From contig CANJLK010000001.1 in assembly GCA_947475465.1 (NCBI GenBank), positions 222,513 to 286,512 of the forward strand: a stretch of DNA of 64,000 nucleotides. Direction: 5' to 3'. Position numbers and translations under genes: made by a program. How positions within the stretch are numbered: position 1 is the first letter of the stretch; each line of letters starts with the position of its first letter. This stretch comes from Caulobacteraceae bacterium. Its GTDB lineage: Bacteria > Pseudomonadota > Alphaproteobacteria > Caulobacterales > Caulobacteraceae. Positions 40,433 through 48,403 of this stretch are shown here, piece by piece. The notes below the pieces were generated by a model, which was given only the letters and a program-made list of their open reading frames with translations, was not told where the DNA came from and did no database searches.

Positions 40433-42610
40433 ATGAACCATAAGTTCTGGATGAAGACTCTTTGCGCCGGCACTATGTTTGCCGGCCTGGCGTTTCATGC
40501 GCAGGCTCAGACCACAGGCGCCGTCGCGGCCGCCGCGGCGGCCGCTGCCGCCCCGACCAACGTCGGCGAAGTGGTGGTGACGGCCCAGCGTCGGGAAGAG
40601 CGTCTCGTCGACGTGCCGATCTCGATCACAGCAGTCACGGGCGACACCATGCGCTCCCAGGGCATCACCTCGGCCACCGACCTGGACCGTGTGGTGCCGG
40701 GCCTCGTCTTCTACACGACCGCCAGTCATGCCTCGCCGACCATCCGCGGCGTGGGCAGCACGCTCACCGGCCCCGGCGCCGACAACCCCGTCGCTGTCTA
40801 TGTGGACGGCGTCTACCAGTCCGCCGCCTCCGCCCTGCTTTTCGACTTCGACAACATCCAGCAGGTGGAAGTTCTGAAGGGTCCGCAAGGCACCCTGTTC
40901 GGCCGCAACGCCACCGGCGGCGCGGTCACTGTTCGGACCTATCAGCCGAGCAACACGCCTGAGGCGCGCGCCACCCTCAGCTACGGCAGCCTGAACGAGA
41001 CCACCGTGCGCGCCTACGGCAACCTGCCGCTCGGCGATCAGGTCGCGGCGAACCTCGCGTTCTTCTATCGTCATGGCGACGGCTACACGACGAACCTGTT
41101 CTACAATTCGAAGATCCCCGGTCCGAAGGAGGTCGGGTTCTCGCCCAAGATCAAGTGGACCCCGAACGAGAAGCTGTCCGTCACCCTGGGTGGGCTGTTC
41201 GTCAATCACCGTGACGACAAGTACGAATACTTCGGTCCCTACAAGCGCCGCCCGGCCGCCTTCAGCGGCACCCCGGGCTCCACCTTCGCCCTGCCGGGCG
41301 TGCGCGAGGTCAACCAGGACTTCAAGGGCGTCTGGGACACCCACAACCGCAACGCCGATCTGCACATCCAGTACGATGCCGACGCCGGCACGTTCACCTC
41401 GATCACCGGGTACACGAACTACTACGGAGATCTGGATTTCGACCTGAACCAGGCGCCGTCAAACACCGGCTACGTCCACTCGCACGATCAGGCCCAGACG
41501 ACGAGCGAGGAACTGAACTTCGCCTCCAAGCAGATGGGCCCGCTCAGCTTCGTGACCGGCGTCTATCTCTATCATGACAACGCACGGCGTCAGCAGTTCC
41601 TGTGGACCTCGACGGACCCGGCCATCAAGACCCTGCTGTCGATCTCCTACCGGGCCCAGATCCTCACCGACGCCTGGGCGGTCTTCGCCGAGGCCAACTA
41701 CGACGTGACCAGCGATCTGCACCTGATCCTGGGCGCCCGTTACAGCGATGAGAAGAAGGAATTCAACTTCGGCAGCCTTGCCAACGCGGCGATCACCGGG
41801 ACCAACAGCAAGACCTGGAATGGCGTCACGCCGCGCGCGGTCGTCCGCTACGACCTCAACGACCAGTCCAACATCTATGCGTCCTATAGCCAGGGCTTCA
41901 AGTCGGGCACCTACAACCCGTCGGTGAACCCGAGCCCGGCCACCGCGTCCAACGCGCCGGTGTCCCCGGAAGACGTGAAGGCGGTTGAAGTCGGCTACAA
42001 GATCAGCAGCCACGGCAACCGCTTCGGGACGTCGATCTTCTACAACGACTACAAAGACATCCAGGTGAACATCCAGCTGTCCCCCGGCATCCTGGCCTAC
42101 CAGAATGCCGGCAAGGCGACGATTTACGGCTGGGACTTCGACTTCTCCACTAACCTGACGGATGACTTGGTGTTCTCCGGCGGCGGCGCCTACACACACG
42201 GCGAATACGATGATTTCCCGGGGGCGCCCCATTCGGACGGCACCAACGCGGCGGTCACGTTCTTCAACGCCAAGGGCAACACCACGACCCGGACGCCTAA
42301 GTTCACGGGCAACGTGGGCCTGACCTACACCCACAAGCTGGACAACGGCACCTTGGGCGCCAACGCCGGCCTGTCCTACAACAGCGGCTTCTTCGTCGCC
42401 CCGGATAACCGCGTGAAGAGCCCGAGCTATACGCTCCTCAACGGCGAACTCTCCTGGACGACGCCGGACGACCGCTATCGCTTCGCGGTCTGGGGCCGCA
42501 ACCTCACCGATGCGGACAAGATCCTCTACCTGACCGGCTCGAACTCCGACCTGGTGATCTGGGACGCCCCCAGGACCTACGGAGTGTCGTTCACGGCGAA
42601 CTTCCGCTGA
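40433..42610 (+). CDS. TonB-dependent outer-membrane receptor
   Basis: 725 residues. Signal peptide (cleavage after AQA, about residue 25), then an Ala-rich linker, the TonB-box region VGEVVVTAQRREERLVDVPISITAVTG, a plug domain (SPTIRGVGS, ADNPVAVYVDGVYQS, VEVLKGPQGTLFGRNATGGAV) and a 22-strand barrel ending in Phe-x-x-x-Phe-Arg (SFTANFR). There is no STN signalling domain, so no anti-sigma partner is expected. This receptor type in Caulobacterales and sphingomonads takes up bulky hydrophobic substrates or sugars rather than only siderophores. Strong RBS. Followed by PhyH genes, suggesting it imports the oxygenase substrate. Confidence 0.95.
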   Translation: MNHKFWMKTLCAGTMFAGLAFHAQAQTTGAVAAAAAAAAAPTNVGEVVVTAQRREERLVDVPISITAVTGDTMRSQGITSATDLDRVVPGLVFYTTASHASPTIRGVGSTLTGPGADNPVAVYVDGVYQSAASALLFDFDNIQQVEVLKGPQGTLFGRNATGGAVTVRTYQPSNTPEARATLSYGSLNETTVRAYGNLPLGDQVAANLAFFYRHGDGYTTNLFYNSKIPGPKEVGFSPKIKWTPNEKLSVTLGGLFVNHRDDKYEYFGPYKRRPAAFSGTPGSTFALPGVREVNQDFKGVWDTHNRNADLHIQYDADAGTFTSITGYTNYYGDLDFDLNQAPSNTGYVHSHDQAQTTSEELNFASKQMGPLSFVTGVYLYHDNARRQQFLWTSTDPAIKTLLSISYRAQILTDAWAVFAEANYDVTSDLHLILGARYSDEKKEFNFGSLANAAITGTNSKTWNGVTPRAVVRYDLNDQSNIYASYSQGFKSGTYNPSVNPSPATASNAPVSPEDVKAVEVGYKISSHGNRFGTSIFYNDYKDIQVNIQLSPGILAYQNAGKATIYGWDFDFSTNLTDDLVFSGGGAYTHGEYDDFPGAPHSDGTNAAVTFFNAKGNTTTRTPKFTGNVGLTYTHKLDNGTLGANAGLSYNSGFFVAPDNRVKSPSYTLLNGELSWTTPDDRYRFAVWGRNLTDADKILYLTGSNSDLVIWDAPRTYGVSFTANFR

Positions 42611-42621
42611 GCCCTTGCGCG

Positions 42622-42656
42622 CCCGCCCAGTCCGTCCCCTCGGCGGCCTGGGCGGG
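42622..42656 (+). terminator. GC-rich hairpin after the TonB receptor
   Basis: CCCGCCCAG (42622-42630) and CTGGGCGGG (42648-42656) are perfectly complementary over nine bases with a 17-nt loop, 12 nt after the receptor stop. There is no T-run, so this may attenuate rather than stop transcription, or stabilise the receptor mRNA 3' end. Confidence 0.4.
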
Positions 42657-42735
42657 TGTCGCGACGACACTTTCGTAAGCTTAGACGCGGGTCCGTCCCT
42701 GAGGGGCCAACCCCGCGTTCGTTTGAGGGCGGGCT

Positions 42736-43590
42736 ATGCGCGACCTTTTGATAACTCGCCCTGCGGTCCGCGACCTGAAGCCGGACGAGATCGCGTTCTA
42801 TCGTGAAAACGGCTGGGTGAAGATCGAGGCGCTGATCCCCCCCGAGGTGGCCGCCGAAATGCTGCGGATCGCCACCGAGATCGTCCGGACGCCCGACATT
42901 TCGGAAGAAGGCCGCCGCGCGCCGCAACTCGACGACTGGGGCTCGAAGGTCGTCGATTCCGGCTATTGGCGTGACTACCACTTCATCGCCCGCGACGACC
43001 GGCGCGAGCCCTTCCACAGCCTGGCGTTTGGCCCTGAGATCGGCCGGAATTCGCAGCGCCTGATCGGTCGCGGCGGGGCGGTGCGCTTCAACACCGACTT
43101 CATCGCGGTGAAAGTGCCGGGACCCAGCGACAGCCCGGCCAACCGACCCACCGCCCCGCATCAGGACTTCGTCAACGTGCCCTTCGACCGGGTTGGCAAT
43201 CACAACTACTGGATCGCTTTGAACCAGGTCACCGCCGAGCAGGGGGCCCTGCGCTTCTATTCCGGTTCGCATCGCCTGGGGCCCCTCGGCCTGCACGACG
43301 ATGACCACGAGCCCGTCCTGGCCTCATACCAGGCGCTGATGGCGGCCGAAGGCGTCGAGTTGTCCGACCCGGTGACCCTCAATCCCGGCGACGCCACGGT
43401 CCATAGCTCGACGACGATCCACTGCGCGCCGTCGAACACCACCGACGTTTGGCGGGTGGGCTATGTGCTCGCCTACATGCCGGCGGACTCCCGCTACACG
43501 GGTGCGCCCTACTACAATGTCGCCGGAACCGGACTGAAGATGGGCGACACCTTCGATCACGCCAATTTCCCGATCATCTACCCGCAATAG
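42736..43590 (+). CDS. PhyH-family Fe(II)/2-oxoglutarate dioxygenase
   Basis: 284 residues beginning RDLLITRPAVRDLKPDEIAFYRENGWVKI. Iron ligands: APHQDFV (His142, Asp144) and His229 in TTIHCAPSNTTDVWRVGY, with an Arg likely for 2-oxoglutarate. EQGALRFYSGSHRLGPLG is the PhyH core. GAGGGCGGG precedes ATG 42736. It is closer to the 34904 gene than to the tandem pair at 44475 and 46137, judging from the DEIAFYRENGWVKIEAL / DEVAFFEKNGWVKLEGL opening. Probably hydroxylates an imported compound or its CoA ester. Confidence 0.9.
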   Translation: MRDLLITRPAVRDLKPDEIAFYRENGWVKIEALIPPEVAAEMLRIATEIVRTPDISEEGRRAPQLDDWGSKVVDSGYWRDYHFIARDDRREPFHSLAFGPEIGRNSQRLIGRGGAVRFNTDFIAVKVPGPSDSPANRPTAPHQDFVNVPFDRVGNHNYWIALNQVTAEQGALRFYSGSHRLGPLGLHDDDHEPVLASYQALMAAEGVELSDPVTLNPGDATVHSSTTIHCAPSNTTDVWRVGYVLAYMPADSRYTGAPYYNVAGTGLKMGDTFDHANFPIIYPQ

Positions 43591-43653
43591 ACGGCCGCCG
43601 ACCGCAACCAGCTTAGCCCAGCGGCCAGAACGACATGATGGAGCGACCAGAGT

Positions 43654-44352
43654 ATGTCTGAAAATCTCAAGGGCCGGCCCCCGGCGCAGCCGAAGCGGGC
43701 CGAAGTCCCCGAGAACGAATGGCCCTCCTACGATGCGCTCACCAGCCGCTTCCGCGCCTGGTTCCAGGCCGGTGACGGGCCTGTCGACGAGAATTTCAAC
43801 TGCGGAAGCTATTTTGGGGCGCTGATGAACAGCCCGAAGATGGCCCAGATGTCCTCCGAGATGGGGACTTTCTTCCGCGGGGTCGGCAATGAGCCGGGCT
43901 CCTATTCGCACGCGGACCGGGAGTTCATCGACCAGGTCCTGGCGGCGGAATACAAGTCGAACGTCGTCCAGAACGTCCACCTGATCGACGCGGTGAAGGC
44001 CGGGGTGCGCATTGAGGCGATCGAGGCCCTGCGCGATGGCCGCGACGGCGATCTCACTGAGGACGAACTGCTACTTGCTACCTACATTCGGCAAGTCGTG
44101 CGCGGCACGGTCGAAGACGCGACTTACGCGCGGATGGAGCGCCGGCTGGGGACCCGCGGCGTTGTCGAATACACCGGTTTCATCATGTGGCTGACCTGGA
44201 TCATGCGGATGATGCAGGCGCTCGATACCGGCACGATTTCCGACGAGGAGGTCGATAGGCTGGTCGCTCAGGGCCGCGAAATTTCCGCGGAAAAGGACTG
44301 GCACGGCGGCGCCGGCTCTTGGCGCCCAAAGCGCACCGGCCAGGGGCTGTGA
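43654..44352 (+). CDS. Carboxymuconolactone decarboxylase/AhpD-like helical protein (copy 1)
   Basis: 232 residues, mostly helical. Segments YFGALMNSPKMAQMSSEMGTFFRG, SYSHADREFIDQVLAAEYKSNVVQNVHLIDAVKAGVRIEAIEAL and LTEDELLLATYIRQVVRGTV follow the CMD/AhpD helix order, but the AhpD CxxC pair is absent (only one Cys, near residue 50). A paralogue at 57904 shares SHA-R-(E)F/W and LLLATYIRQV. So a redox peroxidase role is unlikely; a decarboxylase or lactone-isomerase-like role is possible. GGAG lies about ten bases before ATG 43654. It sits between PhyH genes on the same strand. Confidence 0.8.
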   Translation: MSENLKGRPPAQPKRAEVPENEWPSYDALTSRFRAWFQAGDGPVDENFNCGSYFGALMNSPKMAQMSSEMGTFFRGVGNEPGSYSHADREFIDQVLAAEYKSNVVQNVHLIDAVKAGVRIEAIEALRDGRDGDLTEDELLLATYIRQVVRGTVEDATYARMERRLGTRGVVEYTGFIMWLTWIMRMMQALDTGTISDEEVDRLVAQGREISAEKDWHGGAGSWRPKRTGQGL

Positions 44353-44379
44353 CGGCTGGCGGCATTGCTGGCGCCCCTT

Positions 44380-44419
44380 AGGGTTGTGAGATATGTTGTT
44401 TTTGATCAGAGCGCCAAAA
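44380..44419 (+). promoter_or_regulatory. Conserved upstream element, copy A
   Basis: A 40-nt block that matches the block at 46041-46080 at 35 of 40 positions (counted by eye); the common core is GAGATATGTTGTTTTTGA and the far end CGCCAAAA. The block starts 95 nt before the PhyH ATG, and the copy B block 96 nt before its ATG. It is much AT-richer than the surrounding sequence, so probably holds the promoter and/or a regulator site. Confidence 0.65.
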
Positions 44420-44474
44420 CCGGCCCGACGTTGGGCTCCACGTTCCTGGCGGGGACGGCAAGCGGAGGTTTTTT

Positions 44475-45329
44475 ATGAGCGTCGCGGAAACACTTGATCG
44501 AGTTTACGAGGATCTCTCGCCGCACATCGGCGATGTCTTGCCCGAACATGTGGAAGCTTTCTGGCGCGACGGGTTCGTCCAGATCGACAACTTCGTGTCA
44601 GACGAATTGTGCGACCGTGTCGTCGAGCACTTCGGGGACTGGACCGGGATCAGATTCAAGAGTTGGCCGTCGGATCCTGCCGAGCAGGCGAAATTCAAGG
44701 CGGCCTATGAGGAGGCCAAGAAGAAGCCCCGGTGGTTCTTCGCGATCCGCCAGGACGATCCCTGGATGTTCAACTATGTGACCCAGCGCAAGTTCGGCGA
44801 GGCGGTCGCAAAGCTTCTGAAGCTGCCTTCGATCAAGGTGCTCACGGAGACGCTGCACGCGAAGATGCCCGGGCCATCCGGCCAGAGCAGCTCATTCGAT
44901 TGGCACCAGGATTTCACCTACTTGCCGATCGACCGCGCTCAGGCCGCGCAGACCTGGGTCGCGCTCGTGGACATCACGCCGGACATGGGGCCGATGCAGC
45001 ACCTGATCGGCTCGCACCGTTCCATGCCGGGGATCCGCAGCGGCTTTGGCGAGTTGGCCGAGGACGTCTTCCCGGAGCTCTTCGAGGAATACCAGGCCAC
45101 CCCGCTGCACGGCGTGCCGAAGGGGGCGGGTGTGTTCCACCACTGCATGACCTGGCATGCCTCGGCGCCGAACCAGACCGACCGCGTGCGCTGGGCGATG
45201 TCCAGCTACAGGATGTCGGCCAAGGCGATCTACACAGGCGCCGACAACCTCAACACCAACGGTCTGGGGCTCAAGCCCAACAAGATGTTCGATCACCCCA
45301 ACTTCCCCACCACCTACTCGGAAGAGTAG
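44475..45329 (+). CDS. PhyH-family Fe(II)/2OG dioxygenase, tandem copy A
   Basis: 284 residues starting SVAETLDRVYEDLSPHIGDVLPEHVEAFWRDGFV. The iron triad is His144 and Asp146 in FDWHQDF, with distal His228 in TWHASAPNQTDRVRWAM; an Arg there likely binds 2-oxoglutarate. DMGPMQHLIGSHRSMPGIR is the core. It is the same length as, and very similar to, the gene at 46137. GGAGG precedes ATG 44475. It is followed by a perfect hairpin and a cupin gene. The AIRQDDPWMFNYVTQRKFGEAV region suggests a bulky substrate; no CoA-binding motif can be recognised, so it may act on a free compound. Confidence 0.92.
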   Translation: MSVAETLDRVYEDLSPHIGDVLPEHVEAFWRDGFVQIDNFVSDELCDRVVEHFGDWTGIRFKSWPSDPAEQAKFKAAYEEAKKKPRWFFAIRQDDPWMFNYVTQRKFGEAVAKLLKLPSIKVLTETLHAKMPGPSGQSSSFDWHQDFTYLPIDRAQAAQTWVALVDITPDMGPMQHLIGSHRSMPGIRSGFGELAEDVFPELFEEYQATPLHGVPKGAGVFHHCMTWHASAPNQTDRVRWAMSSYRMSAKAIYTGADNLNTNGLGLKPNKMFDHPNFPTTYSEE

Positions 45330-45344
45330 GGCGGCAGGTCGCAA

Positions 45345-45372
45345 GCGACCGCCGGCGACGACCGGCGGTCGC
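45345..45372 (+). other. Intercistronic hairpin between PhyH and cupin, copy A
   Basis: GCGACCGCCGG (45345-45355) and CCGGCGGTCGC (45362-45372) form a perfect 11-bp stem with a CGACGA loop, 15 nt after the PhyH stop and 33 nt before the cupin ATG. No T-run follows (GTTC). Likely an mRNA-processing or differential-expression element. Confidence 0.6.
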
Positions 45373-45405
45373 GTTCGAGGAAACCCAGGACCCGTGGAGA
45401 CTCAG

Positions 45406-45948
45406 ATGCTGCAGGACGCGACGCTTACCGAACGCCCCGCCGAGGCGAAACGGTCGATCGAGATTCATCGTTTCAACGACGCCAAGTCGCAGGTCGAGGC
45501 GGGCCTGAACCGCTACAGCACGCCGCAGTCGGTCAACGACACCATGGCCGGCCTGGCGGCCGTGGGGCTCAGGGAGGGCTTCACCTCCAGGTGCCTCTAT
45601 CGCAGTCCCGATCCCGACGGGTTCCTGCTGATGCACGGCTGGTTCAAGAGCAACACCATCATCCCGCCGCACTCCCACGACACCGACTGCCTCTACTATG
45701 TGATCTCCGGCGCCATCTCTATGGGGGACCAGACCCTGGGTTCGGGCGACGTGCTCTTCGTGCCCGCAAACGCCGTCTACAGCTTCTTCATGGGCCCTGA
45801 AGGCGCCCAGTTCCTCGAGTTCCGCGACGTGTCCGATTTCGACACCAATATCCGTCCGGGCGCACCCAGCTTCTGGGATCGGATGAAGGGTGTGGTCGAG
45901 GCCAATCGCGAGAACTGGCGGACCGAGACGCCTCCAAGAAGCGTTTAG
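45406..45948 (+). CDS. Cupin-domain protein, tandem copy A
   Basis: 180 residues. The cupin motif 1 region reads GWFKSNTIIPPHSHDTDCLYYVISG (His89, His91), where the usual Glu after HxH is not conserved, and motif 2 is LGSGDVLFVPANAVYSF. It resembles small single-domain cupins that bind a metal through few ligands. GGAG precedes ATG 45406 by six bases (GTG 45394 is an alternative). It is cotranscribed with the PhyH gene upstream, and matches the copy at 47059 in length and in the opening MLQ. A dioxygenase, isomerase or binding role on the PhyH product is plausible. Confidence 0.85.
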   Translation: MLQDATLTERPAEAKRSIEIHRFNDAKSQVEAGLNRYSTPQSVNDTMAGLAAVGLREGFTSRCLYRSPDPDGFLLMHGWFKSNTIIPPHSHDTDCLYYVISGAISMGDQTLGSGDVLFVPANAVYSFFMGPEGAQFLEFRDVSDFDTNIRPGAPSFWDRMKGVVEANRENWRTETPPRSV

Positions 45949-46040
45949 GGCCTTTCCGATCCGGGCTGCGCTCACCCGCACCGTCGAGGACGTTCTTGCG
46001 GCCCGGCCGCCGGGAGGGCCCGCCGTCGCTGGCTCACCCC

Positions 46041-46080
46041 AGGGTTTTGAGATATGTTGTTTTTGAGCATGACGCCAAAA
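46041..46080 (+). promoter_or_regulatory. Conserved upstream element, copy B
   Basis: The second copy of the 40-nt block described at 44380-44419, including GAGATATGTTGTTTTTGA and CGCCAAAA. Differences are one base near the left end and four in the middle. It begins 96 nt before the second PhyH ATG. Conservation in non-coding DNA of a duplicated module suggests that the promoter was duplicated with the genes and is still under selection, or that the duplication is recent. Confidence 0.65.
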
Positions 46081-46136
46081 ACGAGCTCAGCCTCTGAGTT
46101 CCACGATGATGGCGGGAACAAACAGGGAGGAATTCC

Positions 46137-46991
46137 ATGAGCGTCGCTGAAAAGCTTGACCAGGTTTACGAGGATCTGTCGCCGCACCTGGGCGATATCC
46201 TACCCGAGCATGTCGAGCAGTTCTGGCGTGACGGCTTCGTTCAGGTGAATAACTTCGTGTCCGAGGAGCTTTGCGACCGCGTCGTGCAGCACTTCGCCGA
46301 CTGGACGGGGCTGCGCTGGAACACCTGGCCTTCCGATCCCGCGGAGCAGGCCGCCTTTGTCGCCGCGTTCGAGTCGGCCCAGACGAAGCCCCACTGGTTC
46401 TTCGCGATCCGGCAGGACGATCCGTGGATGTTCAACTACGTCACCCAGCGCAAGTTCGGCGAGGCGGCGGCGAAGCTCCTGAAGATCCCGGCGGTCAAGA
46501 TTCTCAGCGAGACTCTGCACGCCAAGATGCCCGGGCCGTCCGGCAAGACCCGCGCCTTCGACTGGCACCAGGATTTCCCGTGGCTGCCGATCGACCGCTG
46601 CCAGGCGCTGCAGACCTGGATCGCGCTGGTGGACGTCACACCGGACATGGGCCCGATGCAGCACCTCATCGGCTCGCACCACTCGATGCCGGGCATCCGC
46701 GGCGGCCTGGGCCAGAACGGCAAGGACGTGTTCCCCGAACTCTTCGACCAGTACAAAATCAGCGACCTTCACGGCGTGCCGAAGGGCGGCGTCATGTTCC
46801 ATCACGGCATGACCTGGCATGCCTCCGCGCCGAACCAGACCGACCGGGTGCGCTGGGCGATGTCGAGCTACCGGATGTCGGCGAAGACGCTCTATACCGG
46901 CGCGCAGAACGAGAACACCGACGGCCTGGGCCTGGTCCCGAACAAGACGTTTGACCACCCGAACTTCCCGACGGTTTACTCGGCGACCTGA
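46137..46991 (+). CDS. PhyH-family Fe(II)/2OG dioxygenase, tandem copy B
   Basis: 284 residues, paralogue of the gene at 44475 with the same start (SVAEKLDQVYEDLSPHLGD). The iron triad is retained: FDWHQDFPWLP and TWHASAPNQTDRVRWAM. The segment between residues about 80 and 85 (ESAQTKPHWFF against EEAKKKPRWFF) and the loop GLGQNGKDVFPELFDQYKIS differ from copy A, so substrate range may have diverged. GGGAGGAATT precedes ATG 46137. Followed by a perfect hairpin and a cupin gene, exactly as in copy A. Confidence 0.92.
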   Translation: MSVAEKLDQVYEDLSPHLGDILPEHVEQFWRDGFVQVNNFVSEELCDRVVQHFADWTGLRWNTWPSDPAEQAAFVAAFESAQTKPHWFFAIRQDDPWMFNYVTQRKFGEAAAKLLKIPAVKILSETLHAKMPGPSGKTRAFDWHQDFPWLPIDRCQALQTWIALVDVTPDMGPMQHLIGSHHSMPGIRGGLGQNGKDVFPELFDQYKISDLHGVPKGGVMFHHGMTWHASAPNQTDRVRWAMSSYRMSAKTLYTGAQNENTDGLGLVPNKTFDHPNFPTVYSAT

Positions 46992-47001
46992 CGAACAGGC
47001 G

Positions 47002-47030
47002 GGCGGCCGCCGGCAACCCCGGCGGCCGCC
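47002..47030 (+). other. Intercistronic hairpin between PhyH and cupin, copy B
   Basis: GGCGGCCGCCGG (47002-47013) and CCGGCGGCCGCC (47019-47030) form a perfect 12-bp stem with a CAACC loop, 10 nt after the PhyH stop and 28 nt before the cupin ATG, followed by TTCG. The position matches the copy A hairpin although the sequence differs, so structure rather than sequence seems kept. Confidence 0.6.
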
Positions 47031-47058
47031 TTCGCCGCTAGCGACATTGGAGTACGGA

Positions 47059-47601
47059 ATGCTGCAGGAGACGGAGACGGCGGACGACCGGGCCGGAGCC
47101 AAGGCCTCGATCCAGATCTTCCGCAGCAGCGAGGGCAAGACGCTGCAGGAGGCTGGCGTGATCCGCTACAGCAATCCGCAGTCCGTAAACGACAACATGG
47201 CCAGCCTGGCGGAGATTGGCCTGAGGGAAGGGTTCCAGGCCAAGTGCCTGTTCCGCGCGCCCGGCCCCGATGGGTTCTCGCTGATGCACAGCTGGTTCAA
47301 GAGCAATTCCATCATCCCGCTGCACTCGCATGACACCGACTGCCTCTACTATGTCCTGTCAGGGTCGCTCTCGCTGGGCGACCAGACCCTGGGCGCGGGC
47401 GACGGTCTCTTTGTGCCAGGCGGCGCCGCCTACAGCTTCGTGATGGGGCCCGAGGGCGCGCAGTTCCTCGAGTTCCGCGACACCGCCGATTTCGACACCA
47501 ACATGCGGGCCGCCAAGCCCAAGTTCTGGGACCGGATGCGCACCGTGATCGAGACCAACCGTGAGACCTGGCGCAGCGAGACGCCGCCGAAGGACGCCTA
47601 G
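47059..47601 (+). CDS. Cupin-domain protein, tandem copy B
   Basis: 180 residues, paralogue of the gene at 45406. The motif-1 region is SWFKSNSIIPLHSHDTDCLYYVLSG and motif 2 is LGAGDGLFVPGGAAYSF; the same GPEGAQFLEFRD and FDTN segments follow. Both HxH histidines and SHDTDCLYY are kept, while the canonical Glu is absent in both copies. GGAG precedes ATG 47059. End of the duplicated module; the next gene is a SnoaL-like protein 171 nt on. Confidence 0.85.
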   Translation: MLQETETADDRAGAKASIQIFRSSEGKTLQEAGVIRYSNPQSVNDNMASLAEIGLREGFQAKCLFRAPGPDGFSLMHSWFKSNSIIPLHSHDTDCLYYVLSGSLSLGDQTLGAGDGLFVPGGAAYSFVMGPEGAQFLEFRDTADFDTNMRAAKPKFWDRMRTVIETNRETWRSETPPKDA

Positions 47602-47772
47602 GCGCCCGGCTCCGATCATCGATTGAATGCGAGGCTAGCAGCCGCGAAGCGGGCCTCGGTCGCCGGCTATTTTGCGGGGGCCTTGATCGAGGCGGCGAGG
47701 GGCTCAGGCCGCGGTTGACGGCGCGGGGTCCGCCGCTACCGTGGCGCCTCCAAAAAAGAAGCGGGAATCCCA

Positions 47773-48210
47773 ATGAACGACATGCGCACGTCGATCGAAA
47801 ACGTCCTCTACGATTACGTCTACTACTACGATTTCGGGCCCATGGCGGACGTCGGCAAGTGCTTCACCGAAGACGGAAAGATCACCATGGCCGACGGCAG
47901 CACCGTGACCGGCCGGGCCAATATCTCCGAAGCCTTCGTCGTTCGCCGCGAAAAGACGGTCTTCCCGCCCGGCTCCATCGTGGTGCACCAGGTTACCAAC
48001 GTCCACATCACCACGGTCAGCGAAACGGAGGCCAAGGTGCGCTCTGTGTTCGCCTTCCATGTGATCAACGACAAGGCCGTCACGACGATCGCCACCGTGG
48101 GCGATTATCTGGACACCTTCGTCAAGGACACCGACGACGCCTGGCGGATCAAGGTGCGCATTCACCGCACCTACGGCCGCACCCCGCTCACGCCGCAGCC
48201 CGCCTCCTGA
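47773..48210 (+). CDS. SnoaL/NTF2-like protein
   Basis: 145 residues with the cone-shaped alpha+beta NTF2 fold pattern: a helical start SIENVLYDYVYYYDFGPMADVGKCFTEDGKITMADG, then TVTGRANISEAF, HQVTNVHITTVSETEAKVRS and a terminal WRIKVRIHRTYGR. SnoaL-like proteins are polyketide cyclases, ketosteroid isomerases, dehydratases or hydrolases. Residues for a specific reaction are not evident. It may act as a small isomerase in the same pathway. Two further NTF2-like genes are at 59404 and 63042. Confidence 0.8.
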   Translation: MNDMRTSIENVLYDYVYYYDFGPMADVGKCFTEDGKITMADGSTVTGRANISEAFVVRREKTVFPPGSIVVHQVTNVHITTVSETEAKVRSVFAFHVINDKAVTTIATVGDYLDTFVKDTDDAWRIKVRIHRTYGRTPLTPQPAS

Positions 48211-48403
48211 CGGCGGCGGCGAACTCGCGATCCTTGCGGCCATAGGCGTCCGCGAACGGGTTGGCGATCGCGCTGTTCGGAACGGTCGCGCCAATCCGTG
48301 GAACGCCGCGGCCGGCGGGATGCTTGAGGCCCGGAAACGGGCAGCCTAGGCTCCCTGGCAGAGCCGCCCTTCCCAGGCGCGGCGCGGCCAGGGAGGTCGG
48401 ACG

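Noticed and set aside
48188..48330. Minus-strand frame ending in NPFADAYGRKDREFAAA
   Set aside because: It looks protein-like and overlaps the SnoaL stop, but has no start codon or ribosome site and overlaps the Coq4-like start region. Possibly a remnant; a homology search of the translated fragment would decide.
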